Assembly: GCA_038123735.1 (NCBI GenBank)
Contig: JAYPAP010000108.1
Span: 1 to 13,204, forward strand
DNA: 13,204 nucleotides
Direction of reading: 5' to 3'
Source: REDI01 sp038123735
Lineage (GTDB): Bacteria; Myxococcota_A; UBA796; GCA-2862545
Below, piece by piece: positions 1 to 5,783 of this stretch. The stretch's first letter is position 1, and each line of letters starts with the position of its first letter. The position numbers and the translations under genes are program-made. The notes beneath the pieces were generated by a model, which worked only from the letters and a program-made list of their open reading frames with translations, searched no databases and had not been told where the DNA came from.

Positions 1-2907
1 TGTGGAGGGGCAGGCCCCAACTTCTGCGCCGATACGATCCCTCTCGAGATCCACATCGATACATCGAAGACCAAAATGCTCTCCTTCAATGGCTTCGATA
101 CGGAGTACACCACCGGAACGCTCAATGGCCGGACCTTTCAGATGCTACGCCCGTTGCCGCACCCGGCACTCACCGGCACCCGATTCGGAATTGTCGCCGA
201 GCTTCCCACCCGCGCTGGCCATGACCACGAGCCACCCGAAACCGACCCCATCGAAGAGCTCTTCTTCGGCCAACAAAGCGGTGCCATCGCCATCGCCATG
301 TCTGGCGTAACCGGTGGTCATCCCTATGCATTTAGCGCTCAAGAAGCTGTTCTTGCTTCGCGATACCTGCGCGAGGTTCATGGTGTAGAGCGGGTGCTCA
401 CGTCCGGGTTCTCCTACGGCGGAGCCACGTCGACGGTCGAGCTTGCGGCGCATCCCGAATTCTTTGACGGCGTGGTATCCCAGGGCGCACCATACAATAT
501 CTCGGATTGGATGGCTGGAATTGAGCTCGAGCACCTCCACCAACTCGGGGGCGGTAGCTGGGTGCCGGACCCGGTCTACTACGGCGGACTGGACGGGATC
601 AGGATGACCTTAGGACAGGCGGGGCTCGACTTCGGAAACCTGGATCTCACGCAAGCCGAGAACAATATCCGTCCCGCAGCCTTCGTTCTCGGCGAGGTGG
701 ATGGGGTCTGGCTACCCGGGAACCAGCCCAGCATCGACCGCGCACGCATGCTGGAGGACGGCGTGACGGGCGTCGAGATCTTGGTCGTTCCAGAGGAAGG
801 GCACGGTGGACCCGGGATGAACGAGGAGATGTTCAACGGCTTTGAGCCTATTTTTGAAGCATTCCACAAGCAGGACCACGGTACCCTGGCACCCCCGGCC
901 AGAGCGCCCCTGCCGTACGTCAGGTCCACGCGATTCGATGAGACGATTCGCCAGGTTCCGACCATTCGATCCGCCCCGGGTGTCCGGGAGGTCTGGTCGG
1001 ACGTCAGCCAGATTGAAGGCGGACACATGGCTGGAGCCGTTCTCGCCACTGCCGACGCCACCTTCGCTGGGAGCCTGCAAGGCTTCGTCACCCGCCGAGA
1101 TGCTACGACCGGAGACGTGGAGTGGTCGGAGCCCGTAGGTCGTGTAGTCCAGGGGTTAGCCCTTGCGAACAGTCAACTCGTGGTGGGAAGCAAGCGCGGT
1201 CTCACCCTACTCGATGCATCCACTGGGGCCATCACACGGGAGTCGTTGAACATTGGCTCGGTCCACGATGTGGTGGTCGCCGACATCATTCCCGAGGAGG
1301 CCGGCCTGGAGATCGCAGCTCGGACCGATATGAATCGCCTCCATGTCGAGTCTCTGGCGTCTGGCGAGATCTATACCTCGGTCGCGATCGGGACGGGAGG
1401 CGCCATGACCTTTGGTACCTGGCGTGGGGAGGATGCCCTATTGGTGCCTCTCCGGGCCGGACACCTCGCTGCGTTCACCTTCGACGGGGGTGCAGCGGGC
1501 TATATCCCGGTTGCCCAGTGGTTATCCCCCTATCTCGCCAGCGACCTGAAGGTCGTGCGCCTCATCGACTCTGGGACCGGGCCCCAGCTGATCACCGGCG
1601 GGACCAGCTATGGAGAAGGTCGCAATCCTAGCCTATTTATCGTCGATCAGTCAGATGATATCGCCGCCATCGATGTTTCGAGCCACCTGGCCACCGTGAA
1701 CACCATCGCCGGATGGAGTGGCAACACCGTGCTCATCGCTGGACTGCAGCGCGGTCGTGGTGGCGAGCGGGCAATCCAGGTCGACCTCGGTACCGAGACG
1801 GTGGTTCGCTTTGCCGAAGACGTGTCCAACCTGGCGATCATCGACGATGGAGAACGGGTGGCAGTGTGGTCGCGCGGCACCTTTTCCGCACCATCGATGC
1901 GACATCTCGGCCCGGAAGGCGGCGTGATGCTCAGTCAGATCGGCCGGGCGACCACCCCAGCGCTGGATGTGTTCGTTGACGCGTCGTTGGGAATCGCGGA
2001 GCTCTCCGTCCTATCGAGCGACTGGGAGATCGAGCGCTTCGACCTACTCACGGGGTACTTCCTCGGCGCTATCCAGTACCCCAACATCGTCGGGCCCAAC
2101 CGCAAGGCCCGCGGACTGGCGCGCACCTCTCCGGCAACCGCGGTGTCTAGCTATGCCCCCTTCCTCTCCGACGGGGTCGCCGTTGGCCCCCTCCGCGTCG
2201 CGACCCGATGTGGTCGATGGGTGGTCTCGGACTCCCTGACCAGCGAGCAAGGCTCCTTATTCAGCCCCTCCCATTCCGACGAACGCACCGCCACGTGCGC
2301 CCTCTTCGACTGGGGAGCTCCAGCCCTCGTTCCGCCGCCCGCCGCAGTCCGGACCTCGGAGCCCCTCGGCGAGCCCCTGGCCCTGAGCGAAGACAGCGAT
2401 GTGGCCCTCGCGAGTCTCAACGGAGAGCTCACCATCCTCCTGTCCAGCCCTGGAGGTCAGGTCGCTCGATATCCGGCGTCAAGCATCATCAATACGACCA
2501 AAGGGGATATCCCTCCAACCGCTTCCCACGACGTCGCCGGCACGTTCACCACGCTCGCAGCGAACGAGACCCAAGTGGTCGTGGGCTCCTATCTCCCGGA
2601 CGATGACGGGAACACCGTACACATTCTCGCCGCAGACGCGATGCACGCCCTGCATGCCTTCGATGCCGGCCATGTGCTTGGCGTGGCGCTGGCAGACGTC
2701 AATGACGACGGCATCGACGATATCCTGACCGGAACCGTAGACGGATGGCTCCGCGCATACGACCTGTCAGGCGAGATGATCTTCGAGTGGTCGGCGGGCG
2801 ACCTCAGCCTCGGCGAGAACGGCGCGCTCTTCGCCGTGAATATTCAGGGGCGCACCCTCGTCGTAGCTGCGGTAGCCGGTGGATGGCGGGTGATTGAGAT
2901 CGGCTAA
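1..2907 (+). CDS. Secreted alpha/beta-hydrolase fused to a C-terminal beta-propeller region (5' partial)
   Basis: The frame is open from base 1, so the true start and any signal peptide lie left of the window; the first in-window ATG is at 76. There are 968 residues in the window. The N-terminal part (about residues 30-290) looks like an alpha/beta-hydrolase of the prolyl-oligopeptidase or esterase type. The nucleophile elbow GFSYGG has its Ser codon at 412-414, a candidate acid Asp in GEVDGVW is at 700-702, and the His of PEEGHGG is at 802-804, in the canonical Ser-Asp-His order. The remaining ~650 residues show blade-like repeats, such as RDATTGDVEW followed by LTLLDASTG (PQQ-like), and end in an FG-GAP/VCBS-type calcium loop, DVNDDGIDD, at 2695-2721. 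This suggests a propeller for protein or carbohydrate binding. Location outside the cytoplasm and substrate (peptide or ester) are inferred. Stop TAA at 2905-2907; a strong hairpin follows. Confidence 0.8.
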   Translation, partial: CGGAGPNFCADTIPLEIHIDTSKTKMLSFNGFDTEYTTGTLNGRTFQMLRPLPHPALTGTRFGIVAELPTRAGHDHEPPETDPIEELFFGQQSGAIAIAMSGVTGGHPYAFSAQEAVLASRYLREVHGVERVLTSGFSYGGATSTVELAAHPEFFDGVVSQGAPYNISDWMAGIELEHLHQLGGGSWVPDPVYYGGLDGIRMTLGQAGLDFGNLDLTQAENNIRPAAFVLGEVDGVWLPGNQPSIDRARMLEDGVTGVEILVVPEEGHGGPGMNEEMFNGFEPIFEAFHKQDHGTLAPPARAPLPYVRSTRFDETIRQVPTIRSAPGVREVWSDVSQIEGGHMAGAVLATADATFAGSLQGFVTRRDATTGDVEWSEPVGRVVQGLALANSQLVVGSKRGLTLLDASTGAITRESLNIGSVHDVVVADIIPEEAGLEIAARTDMNRLHVESLASGEIYTSVAIGTGGAMTFGTWRGEDALLVPLRAGHLAAFTFDGGAAGYIPVAQWLSPYLASDLKVVRLIDSGTGPQLITGGTSYGEGRNPSLFIVDQSDDIAAIDVSSHLATVNTIAGWSGNTVLIAGLQRGRGGERAIQVDLGTETVVRFAEDVSNLAIIDDGERVAVWSRGTFSAPSMRHLGPEGGVMLSQIGRATTPALDVFVDASLGIAELSVLSSDWEIERFDLLTGYFLGAIQYPNIVGPNRKARGLARTSPATAVSSYAPFLSDGVAVGPLRVATRCGRWVVSDSLTSEQGSLFSPSHSDERTATCALFDWGAPALVPPPAAVRTSEPLGEPLALSEDSDVALASLNGELTILLSSPGGQVARYPASSIINTTKGDIPPTASHDVAGTFTTLAANETQVVVGSYLPDDDGNTVHILAADAMHALHAFDAGHVLGVALADVNDDGIDDILTGTVDGWLRAYDLSGEMIFEWSAGDLSLGENGALFAVNIQGRTLVVAAVAGGWRVIEIG

Positions 2908-2931
2908 GACTGACCAGGGCACGGGTCGGTC

Positions 2932-2972
2932 GGGCGAGTCGTCGCGGGTGCGACGGCTCGCCCTTGTCGTTG
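2932..2972 (+). terminator. GC-rich hairpin, probable terminator after the hydrolase gene
   Basis: The left arm at 2932-2945 (GGGCGAGTCGTCGC) pairs with the right arm at 2950-2963 (GCGACGGCTCGCCC). This gives a 14-bp stem with one G-U pair and a GGGT loop. A weakly T-rich stretch (TTGTCGTTG) follows, without a clean T-run. The hairpin starts 24 nt after the stop at 2907 and lies between convergent genes, so it could terminate from the left and perhaps also from the right. Confidence 0.6.
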
Positions 2973-3000
2973 CGGCGATGCTCAAAGAGCCCGTCCGAAA

Positions 3001-3017
3001 TTGAGGGAGGGCCTCAA
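3001..3017 (-). terminator. Weak hairpin at the end of the small secreted gene
   Basis: TTGAGG (3001-3006) and CCTCAA (3012-3017) form a 6-bp stem with a 5-nt loop that overlaps the stop codon at 3014-3016. Read on the minus strand it is followed by TTTC. It is too short to be more than a candidate terminator. Confidence 0.25.
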
Positions 3018-3259
3018 TAGCTGGTGCACTCAGGCCCGAGGTCGCCAGGAACGCAGCATTCTAGACCGATCCTGAAATACGACCAATCGTGTTCCTCACT
3101 CCAAAAAACCTCTTCTGAGGTGATCTCGCATGTTCCCAAAGACTCCACAAAGGTACCGAACCAATGGGTTCCCGGAGGCGGAGCCGCATGCGCTGGTGCC
3201 GCGAGTGAAGTGGCGATGGCGACGAGGGCGAATGCTGAAGCGATGCGTACATTGAACAT
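3014..3259 (-). CDS. Small secreted protein with four cysteines, function unknown
   Basis: This 81-residue protein is not one I recognise. Residues 1-25 form a clear Sec signal peptide: a basic residue near the N-terminus, a hydrophobic core and an AHA cleavage site before APPPG. The mature part would be about 56 residues with four Cys (one in LGTC, two in LECC, one in GPEC), enough for two disulfides, and several acidic and aromatic residues (VFWSEEHDWSYF). The ATG start is well supported by GGAGAG (minus strand of 3265-3270) five bases upstream. The gene converges on the hydrolase gene at 1-2907 and lies 113 nt downstream of the TauE-like gene on the same strand, with an interrupted palindrome between them. 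Several other frames overlap here, but only this one has a signal peptide and a Shine-Dalgarno site. Confidence 0.65.
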   Translation of the reverse strand: MFNVRIASAFALVAIATSLAAPAHAAPPPGTHWFGTFVESLGTCEITSEEVFWSEEHDWSYFRIGLECCVPGDLGPECTSY

Positions 3260-3283
3260 GATGACTCTCCGATGATGGTGGGG

Positions 3284-3319
3284 GTTGGCTCAGAGGGCGA
3301 CCGCCCTCCTGACACCAAC
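3284..3319. promoter_or_regulatory. Long interrupted palindrome between the TauE-like and small secreted genes
   Basis: Nested inverted arms are GTTGG (3284-3288) with CCAAC (3315-3319), TCA (3290-3292) with TGA (3310-3312), and GAGGGCG (3293-3299) with CGCCCTC (3302-3308) around a 2-nt centre. It sits 25 nt upstream of the small gene's start and 54 nt past the stop of the TauE-like gene. It could be an operator, a 5'-leader hairpin, or a terminator of the upstream gene; no T-run follows on either strand. Confidence 0.4.
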
Positions 3320-3372
3320 AACCTACTGAGCCCCTCGCCCCCTCGGTACGGACACGGATCGAACACCCCGCG

Positions 3373-4113
3373 CTACGCCTGAGCAATAATCAGGAGCAGA
3401 GCACATAATGCCATAAGGCCACCTACCACTCGCGGCATGATACGGCTCGGTTGCTGCGGCGCCAACCATGCCCCGAGGACCCCACCGGCCATGGAGGCGA
3501 CCAAGCCCCACGCGGCCAACCCCCAGTCCGCCGGCGCAACCGCACCGCTCGCCGTAAGTGTCGCTAGGAGAACGATCGACAGCGGCAAGAACACCGCGAG
3601 CAGCTGGGCTCGCCCCACTGGACCGTCGAAGTTGCGCTGGACAAACCACACCGCCGGCGGGCCGGGAGTCCCCACCGACCCACTCAACAACCCCATCACG
3701 GCCCCCGTTCCGATGGCCTGGCCCACGACCCCACGCCGCGGCACTGGAGCTTGAGCGACGTCGACCACGCGGCCGACCAGCAACTTCAGCGCAAATAGGC
3801 CGACGAATGCCGCGAGTGCTAAGCGCAACACATTGGCAGGCGCCACCAAGAGCAACGCCGTCCCCAGTCCTTGCATGGCGATCGCGGGGATGAGGAGCAA
3901 GCCCAACACCCACGGGAGAACCAGACGTCGCGCGCGAAATCCGAGGTATGCCCCCATCGCCACATCGCTCACCGCAACCACCAGCAGGGCCTGAGCCGGC
4001 TCCAGTACCGTGCCCAAGATGGGCAACGCGATGAGGGCGCTACCGAAGCCGGTCGCCCCTTTCGCCAATTGACCTACAAACAGACCCACCATCACGACAA
4101 AAGTCACGACCAT
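3373..4113 (-). CDS. TauE/SafE-family membrane exporter (sulfite/organosulfur anion type)
   Basis: A 246-residue, highly hydrophobic protein with about eight possible membrane segments, the usual size for TauE/SafE (formerly DUF81). The two family half-motifs are visible: GATGFGSALIALPIL near the N-terminus (residues 19-33) and GSVGTPGPPAV in the second half (145-155), separated by a cytoplasmic-type linker rich in Val, Pro and Arg. Known members move sulfite, sulfoacetate or related anions across the inner membrane; the substrate here cannot be told. The ATG at 4111-4113 is preferred because GAAAGG lies five bases upstream. An in-frame GTG at 4132-4134 would add seven residues but has no visible ribosome site. 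The gene is on the same strand as the YdeI-like gene, with a 119-nt AT-rich gap between them, so it probably has its own promoter. Confidence 0.85.
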   Translation of the reverse strand: MVVTFVVMVGLFVGQLAKGATGFGSALIALPILGTVLEPAQALLVVAVSDVAMGAYLGFRARRLVLPWVLGLLLIPAIAMQGLGTALLLVAPANVLRLALAAFVGLFALKLLVGRVVDVAQAPVPRRGVVGQAIGTGAVMGLLSGSVGTPGPPAVWFVQRNFDGPVGRAQLLAVFLPLSIVLLATLTASGAVAPADWGLAAWGLVASMAGGVLGAWLAPQQPSRIMPRVVGGLMALCALLLIIAQA

Positions 4114-4232
4114 AGCAGCCTTTCGCAGAGACACCGGTATGGCGCTCGAATTTTGCGCCCGCCCATTAACCCGGACCGACCTACGTTGTCATCGAACCAG
4201 ATCCGAATTTCTAAATTTCCATAGAAGTATAT
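4114..4232 (-). promoter_or_regulatory. Probable promoter/leader region of the TauE-like gene
   Basis: This is the only AT-rich stretch nearby (about 4201-4232), placed between the YdeI-like stop and the exporter start. On the minus strand an ATGACA (4187-4192) resembles a -35 box, but no good -10 follows at the right distance. A short hairpin (GGCGC 4141-4145 with GCGCC 4155-4159) lies just upstream of the start. CTAAAT (4211-4216) and ATTTAG (4231-4236) form an AT-only inverted repeat over the stop of the previous gene. All are weak signals. Confidence 0.3.
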
Positions 4233-4913
4233 TTAGTCCATAGTTTTTGGCCGATCCATGACCCATTCGGCCCGCGGGACATTCTTATGCGTGCCATCAC
4301 AACGCGGATACCTCGCACTCTGACCGCAGATGCAGTCGTGGAGTCCTTTTCCGTGAAGGATTCGCTCGGTGCAGCGGTCGATACGACCCTCGCGCGTGGA
4401 AGCCTGCTTCGCCCCTTGGAAATATAGATTGTATCCCCGTCGGCGCCCCGGAGTTAGAGCTTCAAATGCCGTTCGAAACCCATCATCATGATCCAGACGC
4501 TCTCGCAGCTCTGCCACGTAGTCGATGTCGCCCTCGAGCTTGGGTACCCTCACCCCTCGCCGGGTCAGATCGATGGCCTGGGCAATCCATGCCCCGATCC
4601 TCGCCCGATCCGCCACCACCGCATCTGCGGAGGCATACACCACGTACCGACCATGGCGCGCATGCTCACCGGGGCGCAGCAGCACGCCGTCCGGGTCATC
4701 CAGAAGGGCCCCGCGGAAGAAGCTGAGCGTCCCCCCTGCCGCGCGTGAACTGACGATGAGCACATTCGCACCATCGACCATGTAGCAGGGTTGTCCCCAC
4801 TTGATCGTCTCCTCAAGGCCGCTCTCCAGCACCATCGTGCGCAAGGCTGCGACCGCTTCCGGCCACGCCTCGTGGGTCGCAAACCACTCGTCTGGGCTTC
4901 CCGAGAACCGCAT
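4233..4913 (-). CDS. YdeI/OmdA-like DUF1801 protein with a C-terminal CDGSH iron-sulfur motif
   Basis: A 226-residue soluble protein. Residues about 15-115 look like a DUF1801/YdhG fold (EETIKWGQPCYMV). Residues about 135-190 carry the YdeI/OmdA signature (RRRGYNLYFQGAKQASTREG, then RIDRC and ILHGKGLHD). The tail has C194-x-C196-x2-S-x3-P-x-C205-D-G-T-H209, an exact CDGSH-type zinc-finger pattern whose three Cys and one His bind a [2Fe-2S] cluster (bases 4287-4334). Family members have been linked to iron handling or bacteriocin tolerance; redox or iron sensing here is inference. The ATG at 4911-4913 has GGGGAGG four bases upstream. An upstream in-frame GTG at 4944-4946 would add 11 residues, but translation from it would read through this ribosome site. 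The gene is divergent from the GNAT gene with a 98-nt shared upstream region. Confidence 0.8.
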   Translation of the reverse strand: MRFSGSPDEWFATHEAWPEAVAALRTMVLESGLEETIKWGQPCYMVDGANVLIVSSRAAGGTLSFFRGALLDDPDGVLLRPGEHARHGRYVVYASADAVVADRARIGAWIAQAIDLTRRGVRVPKLEGDIDYVAELRERLDHDDGFRTAFEALTPGRRRGYNLYFQGAKQASTREGRIDRCTERILHGKGLHDCICGQSARYPRCDGTHKNVPRAEWVMDRPKTMD

Positions 4914-5011
4914 CGCGCCTCCCCGAGCGATTCTAGTCGAATGCACACCTCAGCGTCGTCCACCGCGAGCGCCACAGTCGCCGATCCTTCGTCACGCGCT
5001 AGACGAGCCTC

Positions 5012-5620
5012 ATGCCCCCCGTACCGACACCCGTATTATCCACCCCCGACCTTCTCCTGAAGCCGGTCGAAATCGAACATGCGCCGGCACTGCAGCGCCA
5101 GTTCGCCCGCTGGGAGATCATCCGCAATCTCTCCACCGCGGTTCCATGGCCGTACCCTAGTCATGGTATGCAGGCTTTTTTCGCAGAGGATCTGCTTCCG
5201 AGGGTTCGGCGAGGAGCGGCGCACGCCTGGGCCATTTGTCCGAAGGGAGACGCCGAGCCCATCGGGTTGCTGGAGTGGCGATGCGATGCCGGGCCAACCG
5301 ACGACCATCGCGGATTTTGGCTGGCTGAGGCCTGGCAGGGACGAGGGCTGATGACCCAGGCGATCGTCGCCTTCCAAGACTGGATATTCTGCACCCTGAA
5401 CCACCCGCAGCTGGTCCTCCACAGTGCGGTTGCCAACCCCGCATCTCGCCGCGTGAAGGAAAAGACGGGGGCACGCATCGTGGACGTGGTGAGCTTGGCG
5501 CACCACGGCGGCAACCATGAGACCTATCGCTGGGTGATCACCCGGACCGATTGGCTTCAGCACCCGTTGTGTCAGAGAAGCCCAATCGCACACATCCCAC
5601 GGTCTGACCGAAAAAACTGA
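5012..5620 (+). CDS. GNAT-family N-acetyltransferase (RimJ/RimL type)
   Basis: A 202-residue protein that would transfer an acetyl group from acetyl-CoA to an amine; the acceptor is unknown. The acetyl-CoA-binding motif is visible as GFWLAEAWQGRGLMTQAI at residues 101-118, with the pyrophosphate loop Q109-G-R-G-L-M. It is followed by NPASRRVKEKTGAR (142-155), the usual Asn/Ser and 'EK-G' segment of RimJ/RimL-like enzymes. The first ~90 residues match the typical entry strand (TPDLLLKPVEIEHAPALQRQ). About 20 residues after the fold (183-202) are an unmatched basic tail. The ATG at 5012 lacks a strong Shine-Dalgarno sequence, so the start is less sure than the stop. The gene is divergently transcribed from the YdeI-like gene and separated by 163 nt from the downstream carbohydrate operon, so it is probably not part of it. 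Confidence 0.85.
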   Translation: MPPVPTPVLSTPDLLLKPVEIEHAPALQRQFARWEIIRNLSTAVPWPYPSHGMQAFFAEDLLPRVRRGAAHAWAICPKGDAEPIGLLEWRCDAGPTDDHRGFWLAEAWQGRGLMTQAIVAFQDWIFCTLNHPQLVLHSAVANPASRRVKEKTGARIVDVVSLAHHGGNHETYRWVITRTDWLQHPLCQRSPIAHIPRSDRKN

Positions 5621-5633
5621 CCCCTCAACGGTG

Positions 5634-5664
5634 CTGAAACATCGGCTCAGCCCCTAGGTTTCAG
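5634..5664 (+). terminator. Two-tier hairpin after the GNAT gene, possible terminator or leader structure
   Basis: CTGAAAC (5634-5640) pairs perfectly with GTTTCAG (5658-5664). Inside the loop, GGC (5644-5646) can pair with GCC (5650-5652). It begins 14 nt after the GNAT stop. No T-run follows, so termination would be inefficient or factor-dependent; a role in the operon's regulation is equally possible. Confidence 0.35.
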
Positions 5665-5717
5665 GCGTAGTCGACCTTACATTCCAGCTTTTTGCTGAAC
5701 GGCTTGGCGCTCAGCCC
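5645..5717 (+). repeat. Pair of exact 9-bp direct repeats upstream of the carbohydrate operon
   Basis: GCTCAGCCC occurs at 5645-5653 and again at 5709-5717, 64 bp apart start to start (about six helical turns). The second copy is also the right half of an inverted repeat, GCTGA (5694-5698) with TCAGC (5711-5715). Such paired sites can be bound by a looping repressor or an activator, but nothing here identifies the protein. Chance cannot be ruled out in GC-rich DNA. Confidence 0.3.
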
Positions 5718-5783
5718 GTCAGGACCGTTAACAGCGGCGCGAATTTCGGTACCCATCGACCACCCTTTGGCGGAGATCAGGTT
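5665..5783 (+). promoter_or_regulatory. Presumed promoter and leader of the starch/maltodextrin operon
   Basis: The 163-nt gap 5621-5783 is the only sizeable upstream space for the six packed genes that follow, so the operon promoter most likely lies here. No convincing -35/-10 pair is visible. The region contains a small CAGC-TTTTT-GCTG hairpin (5685-5697) that competes with the GCTGA/TCAGC inverted repeat, and GGAG at 5772-5775, eight bases before the first ATG, as the ribosome site. No coding sequence is seen in it. Confidence 0.4.

Noticed and set aside
145..543. 132-codon minus-strand frame at the left end
   Set aside because: Antisense to the hydrolase domain with its visible nucleophile elbow; no independent support.
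1122..1631. 169-codon plus-strand frame inside the hydrolase-propeller gene
   Set aside because: Arg/Gly/Trp-rich shadow typical of an off-frame reading of GC-rich DNA.
3323..3913. 196-codon minus-strand frame overlapping the TauE-like gene
   Set aside because: Same-strand shadow in another frame, rich in Arg and Gly; the overlapping frame encodes clear membrane segments and family motifs.
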